From contig NW_024041373.1 of NCBI RefSeq assembly GCF_014851395.1, positions 23,072,750 through 23,136,749 of the forward strand: 64,000 bases of DNA, in the 5' to 3' direction. Both the position numbers and the translations under genes were made by a program. The notes under the pieces were generated by a model that had not been told where the DNA came from, did not search any database, and saw only the letters and a list, made by a program, of their open reading frames with translations. Below are positions 10,959 to 23,510 of this stretch, piece by piece. Position 1 is the stretch's first letter. Each line of letters opens with the position of its first letter. Source of the stretch: Micropterus salmoides (taxonomy: Eukaryota > Chordata > Actinopteri > Centrarchiformes > Centrarchidae).

Positions 10959-13900
10959 TGTCTCATAATCATACAAACACACTGAAAGGCTAGAAGAATA
11001 AAATCTTTATAATAATAATAATATAATACATTTTATTTCTACAGCAATTATAGCACAGAAAATATATTTTACTATTTGTTACTATTTTAAAAAATGGTTT
11101 ACTTTGTAACAAATAAAATTCAGTGAATTAATCTGTGATGTAAACTTTACTGTGGACCTTTTGGATCCATTATGAATATAATAGAAGGGACTAAGGGAAA
11201 ATATTATAATAGATTAGTAAAAATCACAAATATCCTCCTTCTCAGTCCTGACCTTGGTCCTCTGCTCATTTTCTCATCCTCCTCCATCTTCATTAATTTT
11301 CTCCTACTCGTTATCATTTCCTTTCACACGCACACACACATCTTTTCACCTCTGTATCTCTGTGGCGTTTACTGTTTCTGTTTCTTCACTTTACGTTGAT
11401 TATATTGGTTAGATCTGATTATGTTAATTCATCAAAATTGAACCGTCTTTGGTGCTTTTTAAATGGTGAGTTTTCTTTCTTTTGATGTTTACTATCACAT
11501 CAGGAGGAGATGAAACAAGATAATTATAACATGGAGAAGCCGAGGAGAAGATGCAGGAGAAAGGTGAAGTAGTTGAGAGAAAAGACAGAGGGGAGACACG
11601 AGGAATGTATGAGAGGGATCAGTGAAGGGAGAGGCTGGAGGAAATAAATCATGTTTAAAGATGGTAATAAAATAAGGGAAGAAGTGAATGTTAATCATTC
11701 ACACAGCATGAATTGCATTGGAGATGGGTAGGAATCTGCTGAGAAAAATTATAGTCATACAGTCTGATTTTATGAATATTTAACCACGGATAAAAATGTG
11801 TAGAAGTCAGCACTGCATGTCTTCTTTGTATATGTGATTGTGTATTCATGTATTTAAATAGCCTGCATGTATATACATTTTTGCATAATCTGTGTACCCC
11901 TTCATTTATTGGCTAATAATTCAATAGTCCTAAATGAAGGAATTTGATTAAGAGTTTTTGTTCTGTGTATTATGAATATTTTTAAAATCCTATGTTATGT
12001 GTATATTCAAGATGGAATAAACCCACTAGGGGGCCTGCGGCCATAACAAGCTGTAGGCCCCTGCTGACCTCCTGTTTCCCAAATCTCTGTGTATTGAATA
12101 GGTATTATTTTGCCATAATATGCCATTTTTATGATCTTGCATGTATGTGGTGGACATGATTGCTGCGCAGCCGAGTGATTGGTGATTATCCACTGTATGT
12201 GTCTCAATTTCACCTTATTCAAGATAATTTCCTCAATATTACAGCCCATTTCCCCAAAATACAGAGGAGAGCCGCAATCAAAGACCTGCTGAAGAATGAA
12301 CAGCCGCCCAGCTGTGTGACAGCAGGAGGTGGGAGTTGCTGTTGAAAGAATCCGCGCCTTTCCTACAGTAACTTTTCTCCAAAATAATTGCCCCATAATG
12401 ACAGCTTCATCCAGGGCTTTACGTAAAAGAGTGAGTCACTTTTCTCAGCTTTGTGCCGTAGTGAGTGGAGGAGTGAAGAGTGGAAGAATATTTTTTTGAG
12501 GTAAACACAGTGCTGCTGGAGTTCCGTGCTACTCAAGTCAAAGTGAGAGAAGTTTGTCTTGAAAATACAGAAGTGCAGCTCACGAAGAAAATATTGGTGA
12601 TGCAGTTTGGTTTCTGCACCATGTGAGTGGGCCGTTCCAAGCCAGAATAGTCTGCTGTTAGTCTGCTGCATGGCATATTAGATTGGATTACAAAGAAATG
12701 TGAAGTTGGATGAGTTATATGGGCGTCCAGGATCTGGGGTGTAAAAGACAGTTAATTTTGTACATAGACAATGTTTGGTGACTGGCAGTTGGATAACTTC
12801 CAAGGCTTTGACAGACACGAGTCACAAGTGCAGAAGATAAGCAACTACATTAAAACAATATCTGTTTCTTTCATAAAATGTGTGTAAATAAGATGGACTC
12901 TAAAGCCATTCATGTAGTCCTGTAACATGCCGATGATTAGCAGGTATAATGTTTACCTTGTTCTCCATCTTAGTTTAGCATGTTCAAAATTAGCAAACGT
13001 CCAAATTTAAATCTCATTCAGATGAAAAGTAGAGAAAATTCCTAATGTGCTACTAGCAGCCTACCAGACACACATATTTTGTAAGGCCCAGGATGACTGA
13101 TGTTACATCTTGTTATACTCCCACTCTCATACTCTAGTTATTATACTTGAATGTGAACTCCACATTTTCCATCAAATACTGTAGTAAGTAAGAGCTCATA
13201 TCACCTCTACCTGCTGAATCATAATCTCTCTCCTCTATTCACTCCACTGCACTCCTATCTGGAACTTAAACATCCCCGCCACCTCTCTCCTCAGCTGTTA
13301 TTGCTTTTCTCTATATATCTTTTCTCACAAGATTATTCTATCTTCTCCATATTAGATATGATCTATTGTCAACGCCGACCCTTTACTGTCTTTGTAGCTA
13401 CTGTTGATATTTGTACTGCTGGACTCCCCTGGAGGCTGCTCTGTAAAACAGCACATGTCGTGTTAATATTTGTGCTTTCAGGTAATGCAGCCTAAATCTT
13501 AATAATTACTCCTTCTTTTTTCCTTCTTCATTCCCCCAGTCCTGGGCCCAATATAAATGCCCTCCTTTAACCCTAAGCCTTGAACCCCCAAAGACGTATC
13601 TGGCATCACCTGGTAAGTGACTGAGTGCAAGAGGCTGCAAGGGCTCAAAATGCTATAAATAGGAATGGGACAGCACTTGGCCACATTATCACGTTACACT
13701 GACGGCTCTGAAACATGATGCACACCATTGTGGGTTTGGGAGTTTTTATTTTATGTTTTTACTTTCTTTGCTGCCAAGGCAGTTAAGGGACCAACTGCCT
13801 GATTTATACGTCCTGCGTGCTGTTGCCCTACAGAGTGGACAAGATGTAATTGTCAATAATTATCTATATGTCAATCCTCATCAGGCCATCATAGGATAAA

Positions 13901-14220
13901 CTACACATAGTTCTGGCTATATGAACCATTAGTGAGCTTTGTGTTTATCTTTACATGTAAACCTTTTTTTTTCTTACCATGTTAAAGTCAGGGTTGGTTG
14001 CTCCTTCCATACTTGTTTGTTTATTGTTCTGTCTTCTGTTATAGGGCAATTTTGCGAGTATTTTTCTCTGGCATCCGGGCATCCCCCTGGTAATGCACGT
14101 GTTGGCAATTCCCTCAGGCAAAGTCGGTGGAAATGTGGACTTACAGAAAGTGTGCATAAAGGGCTAAAAAGTCTGCGAGAGAGCCCTCGTGCACTTGCTG
14201 ATTTGACGGCCCTCACCGAC
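10959..14220. other. Intergenic, no gene seen
   Basis: This is AT-rich DNA with a purine-rich run at about 11,490-11,660 and a small piece of the GTTAGCATGCTAAC repeat family at about 12,930-12,995. Open frames here are short and show no family motif. Confidence 0.6.
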
Positions 14221-14345
14221 TTATGTTTTATTTATTTGACATGGACAGTGCACAGTATATGTATTGTAACAGACATAGCTGAAAGCTAATTCTCATCTGC
14301 AGTCCCTGGACAGGTGCCAGTAGTGTGCAGGATATTCCAATAAAA
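14221..14345 (+). repeat. Fragment of a dispersed teleost repeat
   Basis: It contains TTATTTATTTGACATGGACA and ATCTGCAGTCCCTGGACAGG, which I recognise as part of a common fish interspersed repeat. Its class is not assigned. Confidence 0.45.
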
Positions 14346-15114
14346 GATTAATAACAAATCCAAACCTTACATTTAATAAATAAGATACCAAATTATATCA
14401 AATCTAACCACATATAACTGACTAAAAACAGACTCCAAACCTCAATAATAACAATAATAAATTCCCTTTTAAAACACAACATCAACAATCCCAGTGCAAA
14501 TACAACACAATCCATCAATACAATAAATGAATCAGGCACGCAGTACCAATACTTACCAGGATGCGCCTCAAAGTCTGTGAGTCTGTGAATGTGGAGATTG
14601 GGATTCAGCCAGAGATTGAAGGACAGAGACACAGATAGAAAAATCCTCCAATCATCTGTCTTCTCCAGGTGGCTTTAGAGATTAAAGGTTCACATCTATC
14701 TCACTTCCTGCCAAAGACTCTCTCCTCTCTCTTGCTGTCTCTAGGGAATGGGCCAGAGAGTTGGCCAATGTGTGTGAGGTGAGTAGTGATTTAACGTCTA
14801 TTTGTATGAGTTTGTGTGTGGGAGAAAAAGAAAGTGCCTAAGTAAGCTTTATTTATAATCCACCGTTAAAACCACAGCATGAAGTAAGAAACAGCACAGC
14901 AACTGACCAGAGTGAAAACCACAAAATCTCTTTTACAGCTAAATAAAACTTTACTGAACAAATGGCACAGCAACACATTATAAATATGACAATCTATTTC
15001 AATAGTATTTGAAAGCTTTTTAAAATGAAGCTGAAACTGTTTTTGTCAAATTGCTGTTTTTTGAGACCACAGTTGGACTGACTTTTTCAGTTTACTCAAC
15101 ACTTTCAAACCTTT
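14346..15114. other. Intergenic, nothing recognised
   Basis: No gene, repeat family or structured element was recognised here. Confidence 0.5.
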
Positions 15115-15345
15115 TTCCAGCAGCAGACATCCATTTTCAGCAAAATAAAAAGCTCTGATAAACCCACTGTACGCTACCTGTCTAGCATCAAAATTCAGAC
15201 TGACAAAGATAACACCTAGGTGGTGAACACAGTGAAGCTCCAAAATGGAGCTAAATGTAGAGCGAATATTCAACTTAATTCATCAGGTGTTCAGAAACAC
15301 AACTCCAAATGAATGCTAATGTTTCTCCATGTGTGCTGGATCAGT
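15115..15345 (+). repeat. Dispersed repeat family, copy 1
   Basis: It shares with 52,790-52,985 the order: CAGCAG start, AAAAGCTCTGATAAACCCACTG, AGCATCAAA, GAATATT, ACTTAAT, then a CAGA..CAACT..CAAAT motif. Partial relatives occur at 16,716-16,755 and 47,145-47,262. It is non-coding and its class is unknown. Confidence 0.6.
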
Positions 15346-17500
15346 TTATTATGTCAGTGTTGTGTTTATGGTTTATGGGTCTATTTTTTTTTTCTTCAAA
15401 AGCCACTTTCCTTCCGTGGGAAAAATCATCGCTGGACTACTGGCCTGGTTACAAACAGACCATAACTGTAAAACGTCTTGTGTAGGAATGGTAGGAAAAA
15501 AGGTGTGTTTCAAATAGTGAAAGACTTCTAAAACAAACATAATACTGTAATAGCAATCATATATAGAGCCGTAAAAATAGACAACTGTTTGAATGTTACT
15601 TAAATTATATATATTTTACAATGTCCTCATAATATTGTCTTGTCACTTTATTAAATTCTAAAGCTTGAGTTTGACTGAAACAAAGTAGTGACACACCAGC
15701 AGAGTGAGCAAAAGCGCAAAGCAGCAGGAAATAGAAAAAGGGAAGATAGTTAGAGAGCGAGTTGAAGGCTTCTCCCAGAGGTGTTGTCTTTAGGTCATCT
15801 TAACCTGACGTGGATCGATTCTGCAACTCACTGCTGTCCCCTCTCTAACACCTCCTCTTCCTCTCCTTCTCCTCCGCTCTCCTCACACAGTCAGGATGGG
15901 ACAGGAGGCGACGGGAGGTGACACCACACCTGGATTTAACTGTACGAACCAATAATTGTCTCCAAATCCTTCCTGGCTTTGTTTTAATCTCCTTGTTTCA
16001 GCAGATATTTGGGGAAATTAGTCCAGCATGGAGGCTGATTAAAGATATAAAAAACAGCTTAAACTTTTCTCACTGGCTGCGTGTGCATTTTCGCTTTTAA
16101 GTCAACATGAAAACATCATAACTTTCTTAGAATTAGGCTAAATATGTACTCTCATTATGAGAATATTGCTTAGCTTTACAGAACGTAGCTACCCTGCAGC
16201 TATAACCTCCCTGTTTCCACAATTTTTTCTTTGACATTTAAGCTGCAGTAATAATATATTTTGTTTAACAAAGGATCAAATGTCTATATGTAATGTGAAA
16301 GCCATCACCCAATGTGACTAACCCAAAGAAAATATCAGCCAACTTTTTGAGTGCTTTATTGTCACTTGTTTGTTTTGGTTTTACAGCCCCCAACTTTGCG
16401 GTTTGCGTTCAATCTCACTGCTTTCCTTTAAAATAAAGGACATAATATGTTTCCAATTACATATTAACAAGGACAATGTCTTTTAAATAAAAACCATAAT
16501 AATATCAACAATTTTAATTTATACCATTTAGAAACAATGAGCAACCTCCATTCTAAATCAAATTATACCAAAGTTGTTCCACATTTGTACAAAATAGCAC
16601 CTGGTATAGGACACACATTACTTAAACATCACTTGACCTGGTACACTCCAGCGGTCATATATGTCATTTTGGGAGTAATTAGCAATCAACCTATTCTGTT
16701 GTTTGGCATGAGGACGTGTTGCCAGAAACACGACTCTAAATGAACACTGATGTGAGTCTGTGTCACCTTCATATGTTAATGTCAATAGTTTGTTTAGAGT
16801 GGCCTAAAATCGAATGCAGGTTTCAGATTTATGATTTATTAACTGACATTGCAGTCCATTGCATTAACTGAACCAGTGAGGTTTTGTCGTTCTCCGTTTC
16901 ACCTTCTAAACTATCTGTATTTGAGTTGTGGAGTGGATTAAACAGATGAAATCTAAATGGAATCTGGCTCTTTTACAGAAAAAGCAGGTGGTCCTGATGT
17001 TTTTGTCTACTGTGCAGAAGCAAGCAGCAGTCCAGAGTCATTTGTTCTAATTTAGCTTAGGGTGCAAAATGCACAGTCATTTGGTGACCTCTCACAGAGG
17101 TGATTTTTGCAGGAATTCAGAGGGCCCAATTTTCAGGTTCTGTGGTAACAGTGCTGAGGACAATAGACGTGGAGCTGTGAGTATAAAGACTGTGGTTTAA
17201 TCCCCTTTCAAGCACATTTTCCTGTGATTTTTGAAATTACCTTACTTGTGTTTAGAACGCCTTTAATCCCTTTGTTTGTCTACCATATTATTTTCTCTTT
17301 TGTCATTTCCTTGCTAGCCACTTTTTACAAAGCACTGATGATAATTGCCATAATTACTACTGAAATGAGTCGTCCATCTTCCCTACATACGTCCTTTCCC
17401 CTCTTTTCTTGTCAGTTAGAAACGATTCCGAATTTCTTACATACACTGTAAATTATGCTGCCACTTCAGTGTCAGAATTGACCATGTGAGACATTATGTA
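15346..17500. other. Intergenic, no gene seen
   Basis: Nothing was recognised except the short relative of the repeat above at 16,716-16,755 (CCAGAAACACGACTC). Confidence 0.5.
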
Positions 17501-17518
17501 ACACTAATTGTTGCAGAA

Positions 17519-17870
17519 ATCATAGCAAAGGGGAAACTATAGTAGTGTCTTTGGAAAGACAGAAGAAGATAAAAGGTGGACAAATGAGGAGACTAGGAGG
17601 GGTTAAATTGGAAAGGTGAGAGAAAGAATATGAGAGAAAGAGAAGAGGGAGATAGATGCAAAGATGAGAATGAAAAGGAGTAAAGATTACAATCAAGAAC
17701 ATGAGCAAGTACAAGGAAGAAAGCAAAATCAGTGAACAGATAGAAATGGCATAAGGAACGAGGTGAGTTAAAGAAAGAGGACAGGAAAAAAAGGACTAGA
17801 AAGTTATAGTGGTGAGGTTGAGATGGAAGATGAAAGGCATAGAAGGAGGAGGAAGAATAAGCAGGTGGAA
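17519..17870. repeat. Purine-biased tract on the plus strand
   Basis: About 350 bases dominated by G and A on the plus strand. The minus-strand open frame across it (Leu/Ser/Phe/Pro rich) is a composition artefact. Confidence 0.7.
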
Positions 17871-18891
17871 TGGGTGTTGTATGAATGCATGTATGTTGGC
17901 AATAATACTTAAAAAGCTAATTTGAATATTCATGCTCTAAAACTACAAAGCTGTTTCCCATTTCACTTTGCCCCCACTCTCAACCTTTTACCTTCTGACT
18001 GTGTGTACATGTAAAACATCTCTCTGACTGCCTGTTCAGACTTTGCTCTCTGCTTCTCACTTCTGCAACACTGTAGACTCCACAACACCTTGAGAACAGT
18101 TAAAGCAATACTGTAAGTACAGGAAATTGGATTAAATCATTGTATTACATAAGACCTCTACCAAGGAACTGAAGGAAAGCGGACACTTATTGAGACAGAC
18201 ATCAAAGAAAGACTAGGAAACCTGCACACTTGTAACTCAGATGCAATTATTTATTTTACCTTATAAAGATCGATGTTTCAACACACTGCTTTCTTCTGGG
18301 TGTTTTTACACCTTTACATGTTGTTGCTCTTTTTTTTGGAAGGCCACTTTAAATTGAAGACAAAGCCCTGGTGCGCACAACTGTAATTAATTAATTTAAG
18401 GAAAATCTACAGTTTAATACTCAAAAATATATGTTTTGCTTCTCTTGGATGTTTGGCCTTCACTCTGCGTAATGATGGAAGTGCAGAGCTTGATACTAAA
18501 AACTTTCTACAAACAGGCAGAGTTTCCTGCAAGTATGACTTTGTGACATCACTTCTAGCCTTATACTGGTCCAGTATGCAACTTACACATGATGTAGAAA
18601 CTTGAAACCTCGACGAACACTGAGGAAGGACTTTCCTGTGAAATAGGAGACATCTTGTGTCCAGTAGTTAACCTTTTAAAATAAAAGCATTTGCATGTTG
18701 ATAAAGTCTAGGTTTTTTAATGAGGGTAAAGGAGTATAGATCCAATTTTAAGAATATTTAATGAATTAATTTTAACCTTGTTTTTGCCTTCCCTATGCCT
18801 CATCTCAGATACAAATTCTAGTACTTTTTAAAATTATTCAAAGAGTAACTTTGATATTTAACTGGTAACTGGTATTTTTTAACCTGGACCT
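17871..18891. other. Intergenic, nothing recognised
   Basis: This is AT-rich unique-looking DNA. No coding or mobile element motifs were found. Confidence 0.5.
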
Positions 18892-19243
18892 GAAATTGAT
18901 TAATATTGAGAAAGCATGCAGCAGTCGGCAGCAGCGAAGGGCATGCAATGTAATCCTTGCGGGAAAGTACGTCCACTAACGTGACAGACAACAGAGTTTC
19001 TGAGTAAAATTATTTTTGTTAAAGGAGTCTGGATAACATCTTGCTCTTTTGAAAAAAGGTCTATTTCTGTGGAGATCCTTTCCATATTGTTGTCAGACAC
19101 TTGTAATAACACTCTGAGCCTGTCAGTGGCGAAAACAAGCACTTTAGCAGACGGGCTTTGATGGGCGCAATTGCCTGCAAGGATTGCAGCCTTGTCTCGC
19201 TGCTTCCAACTGCAGCATGCTCGTTCAATACTGGACCAATTTC
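18892..19243. mobile_element. MITE with long (about 60 bp) imperfect terminal inverted repeats
   Basis: The left end runs GAAATTGAT, TATTGA, AGCATGC, AGCAGCGA, AATCCTTGC. The reverse complement of the right end runs GAAATTGGT, TATTGA, AGCATGC, AGCAGCGA, AATCCTTGC in the same order and spacing. The interior is non-coding. I could not fix a target duplication, so the superfamily is not assigned. Confidence 0.75.
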
Positions 19244-19319
19244 AAAAAATTGTTGTCCCAATTAGTCACATAGACATAAAAACATGGGAAAATTAGGTTG
19301 AAAAATACAGAGTGGAAAA

Positions 19320-20330
19320 GCCAGAAAGATGTGTGTATGTATGTGTGTGTGTGTGTGTGTGAGAGTGAAAGGAGAGCAACCTGGCCTGTATGTGTCTGTA
19401 TTTGACATGAACAAAAGAGATGGGAAGAAAATGGGAAGAGAGCAGAGGACAAAATGAGTTTTTTAAATGAAAAAGAGGGGGGGTGGAAATGAATGGAAGT
19501 AAAAGAGGGAAAGAAGGATTGAGGGGACATGAGGTAGAGGAGATAGAGCAGGGAGTAAACAAGAAAAGAAGGGAAATGGGAGGAAGGGAAGGAATGGTGA
19601 ATAAGGAGAGAGGAGATTGTGGGATAAATTGAGAACTGGAAGAGCAAAAAAAGGTGGGGGAAGCATTCAGGACGAAGCAGCAAGAACACAGGAATTAGTC
19701 ATGAGAGGAACAAAAAAGAGCAAAATGGGGTGGAAGCGCTGGAAGGAGAGAAGGATGAAGGGAAGTAGAAGTATAGGAAAAGGGGAAAGGAAAATGAGGG
19801 GAAGGATGGAGGAATTAAGGAAGGGACAGTAATGAGGAGAATGACGAATTAACAAAAAGAAAAAAGGGATTGAGCAATTTAAGAGGAAAGGGGAAGGAAT
19901 GAAAGGATAATGAAAAGGGAGATGGCATGGGCGAAACAAGGGAATTGTTAAGTACATAAGTATATTGTTAGTTGCAAAGGCAGAGCTGTAGAAAGCCAGC
20001 AGTATCATCAGGCAGGGGTGACCTAAAGAGAAACAAAGGGAGATTAATAGTCAATTAAGTGGATCTTGAAAAAATGAAAAACAGGACAGGATGATGGAAA
20101 GAAACACAGCAAACCAAAAAGAGGAAGTGTGTGTGGGTGCTAGGCAGCAGAAACGAGAGCTAATGAGACATAAAGAAAGAAAGTGAGGGAGTGAAAACAT
20201 AAGGAGAAAAGAGAGAACAAAGGAAGGATGAGAGGAAAAGAAAGAGAATCACTAAGTCATAATATTACCAGAATAAAAGCATGAAACAAAAAGGGCAAGT
20301 AACCTATGGCGGAGGGAAAGTTGAGGGATG
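19320..20330. repeat. Long purine-rich, strand-asymmetric tract
   Basis: After a (GT)n run at about 19,336-19,360, roughly 1 kb of the plus strand is dominated by A and G (GGAAAGG, AGAGGAAAAG and similar units). Minus-strand open frames across it are low-complexity Leu/Ser/Phe/Pro strings and are not genes. Confidence 0.75.
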
Positions 20331-21177
20331 GGAAGTATTGAAAGTCATTTCATGGTAGATCGTACTACAGAAAATAACCAACTTACCTTCATCCTGGAGT
20401 GTAACTTACATTAAATCTTGACATTGAACATTTAACCTCACCTGAACCACAGCCCCCCCTACCTTCCCTCTGGACAGCTGTTCATTATCTACTATTTGTC
20501 TTTCTCTGCCAACTTCTCTTAATGTCAAACACACTGTGTCATCTTTCACAGTGGTAAAGGGAGAGAGGCCAAGTAGCTCAAAACCGAAAACAGCATCAAA
20601 TTTTTACCTGCAGTAATGATGAGCTGGCCATGACTGTGATTATTCATCATTACTCACTCTGTCTGGCGCTGCAACGACACAGTGAGACACTGTTTGGGCT
20701 CATGTGTAAAAGGTCTTACTTAAACATTACAGTCTGGTTAACTTTTTACTTGCATACAACATGTAGCCCATTAATTTTTCTTAACCTGCTAATTCCTTAA
20801 AACATATCCTATTTTGAACTGGTACAGGAAACAGCCTCAGCAGGTCACCAGTCTATCGTAGATGGACAATGTGGGCAATATGTTGCTGCTGCAGTAACTT
20901 CATGAACAGTCACTCTGAAGACAAAATAAGGCAAAAACAAAGGTGACATGCTTTTTCTCATACCTCATATTTTTCAAAGCCACACTATTTAGAATTTCTT
21001 TATTATAACCTTGGTAGCCTGCTGCTACCATGTTCCTGCTCAACACCCTTTGCTGCAATTGTTATTGCTAGTCCTATTGTTGTTATTATTATCATGAACA
21101 TTACTATAGTTATCAGTACCATTATTCATTTTCAGTCTGTACCACTACTACCTTGTCTTTATTGTTCTCTCTCACAT
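20331..21177. other. Intergenic, nothing recognised
   Basis: No gene or clear repeat was seen between the purine tract and the CT run at 21,178-21,195. Confidence 0.5.
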
Positions 21178-21194
21178 TCTCTCTCTCTCTCTCT

Positions 21195-21442
21195 CAACCC
21201 AAACTGGTCCAGGCAGATGACTGCCCATCCTGAGCCATGGTTCTGCTCAAGGTTTCTGCCTCTTACAAGGAGGTTTTTCCTTGCCTGTGTCGCCAAGTGC
21301 TTGCTCATGGTGGGATTTTTTTTGTGTCTCTGTAAATAATATCACAAAGAATACGGTCTAGACCTGCTCTATATGAAAAGCACAATGAGATAACTGTTGT
21401 TGTGAACTGGCACTATATAAATAAAATTGAACTGAATTGAAA
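21195..21442 (+). mobile_element. 3' end of a non-LTR element, tail repeats TTGAA
   Basis: The stretch contains GGTTTCTGCCTCTTACAAGG, TTGCTCATGGTGGGA and GGCACTATATAAATAAAATT, then imperfect TTGAA units. This is a very common teleost 3' end, probably of an L2-type LINE or a SINE using its tail. No coding remains. Confidence 0.65.
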
Positions 21443-22480
21443 TTAATAGAAACATAGATTCCCGACTTTGTTCACATTAAACGTATTAAAGTCCAGCAGA
21501 AATTACATTACTCTTATTGCAGTCAAAATAATGTCAAAATATTTTAAAATGCATTTTTAACATGTTTTTGCTATAAAAAGGAAGATAAAAAGGTAATTAG
21601 AGGGGCATGTCCGTCACTATGTTTGATTGACAGCAGCTGCATAGCTTCACAAAGTAACATAAGCTAACACAGCACAGCTCAACACGGCATGGTTCTGGAA
21701 GGAAGCCTGAACACCCTGCAGTCATGCGAAAGCTATTGCCAGTTAGAGTGAGAAATGTGTTTTATAAATGATTGCCATTCCATTATTCATTTAACCAGCA
21801 TTCTGCACTTATTATACTTGTTGAATAATGTAAGATAATAAATTATTTACTGAGATAAAAATGGCTCCAGTTTCAACTCTGGGCTCACAATTAGCTAAGA
21901 GTACGAGTGAGTAATAAACAACACAAGAGGAGAGAGTGAAAGAGAGAGACAGACCTTTGTTAGTAAAATAAGGATTTAACTTTGCAAAAATAATAAGGTT
22001 GTGATTTAGGCTAGTTTTTAGTGACAGAAAGAGAGAGAGAGAGAGAGAGAGGCTGTGACAGAGAGTTTGCGATTAAATCTGAATGAATTAATGTGAAAGA
22101 GAGACCCAGTCACCCACACTGTTGTCATCTCAGGGCGCCCAATACCACATAATGGCACATAAAGCCACGCTCCCCCACCAATACAGTATCTCACATTTAT
22201 TTATTATAGCAACTGCCCAACAGTAACATTACCACAAATCAGAGGAATCAGATAGCTTGTCACCAAAGTGAGGCAGTGGAGGTACTGCAAAATTACTGGA
22301 ACATCAATTCTACAGCATAGTTTAGGATTAGGCCACATGGGTTATGCCAGATTAATTAAATGAATTACATGTTCATTCATTGAATTTCTTGAAACTCCAG
22401 CAGTGGAAATTGATACAGCTGCAGAAAAACAGGACCAGCAGTGATTCCTTACAGTGCACACAAGCAGACTGAAAGAAACA

Positions 22481-22517
<37 letters not shown>

Positions 22518-23430
22518 GCGTGCACACAGGCTTTAATGAATTATTCCACAACATTCATAACAACACACATCACTGCATCCAGGCGATATTTTTAATCTGG
22601 TCATGGCCTAACCAGATCAATACTGAACGCAGAGAGGACACGTCATATTTCTCTATCCATCCAGAATGACTCAGGCAGCATAAACCAGGACCCTTTTTAA
22701 ACCTCCTGTTTGTGATGCATGGCTTAAATCCAACAGTTAATGGCCGCTGAGCCACAGGAGAGAATGTTTTAAAGCCCTCATCATTTCCCTTCAGCAAAAA
22801 CACTTTCCTTGTCCAATAGAAGGGGTTTGTCCTCAGAAGACATACTGCAACCTAAGTATAATCTTAATTTTCCTCTCTGTAACATCTGAAATTTTCAAGT
22901 TTGCACTGATGTTATGTTGGAGAGACATTTAAAACATGTATTTCCCACCATTCTTTCCCATTTCAGGAAGGATAATGAAATTCACTCAACTCATCGCTGC
23001 TGCAGATACATTTGTATAAGGTCAAAGTTTTCTCCTTTCCCGATGTGTTGAAAATGTATTTAAAATATTCCACTGGAGATTCCATTACTGCCTCTGTTTC
23101 TCCTGACAGGAGGGAAAATGGATCTTTGTGATGTAAAAGGGAAAAATAAACAATAATCCCTAAAGTTTCCCTATACCTAACCAAGTCGTGTTTGTGCCTA
23201 AATCTGACCAAACTGTCATAAATAATAGCGTTGTTATAAAATAAGTGATAAAATCGAATTATTTGTCAGCAGTTGTTTGTATCAGTTTTGCAAGGCACAG
23301 ACAAATGTTTTTTTGTCCAACTCCTATATTGTGTAAAATTTTCACTTTCTCGAATAGTTTCATCACAAAACTAAAGATATTCCCATAAGCCTCTGCTGTA
23401 CCTTGTCTTTACTGCTAAAAAACATGGTAA
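21443..23430. other. Intergenic with two microsatellites
   Basis: It holds (GA)n at about 22,030-22,052 and (CA)n at about 22,486-22,515. No gene or mobile element was recognised. Confidence 0.55.
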
Positions 23431-23439
23431 ACACTACAC

Positions 23440-23510
23440 CTGCTTAGCATATTAGCGTTGCCAATGTGAGCATGTTAGCATGCTGATAGTATTTAGTTAA
23501 AGGCACCAGG
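23440..23510 (+). repeat. Fragment of the GTTAGCATGCTAAC repeat family
   Basis: It contains GCATATTAGCG and GAGCATGTTAGCATGCTGA, matching the longer copy in mrps5 intron 5. Confidence 0.45.

Noticed and set aside
12012..12060. Short inverted pair GGGGCCT / AGGCCCC
   Set aside because: Only 7 bases long with no flanking duplication, so expected by chance in 64 kb.
19225..20008. Several minus-strand open frames of 67-154 codons
   Set aside because: They are Leu/Ser/Phe/Pro low-complexity strings produced by the purine-rich plus strand.
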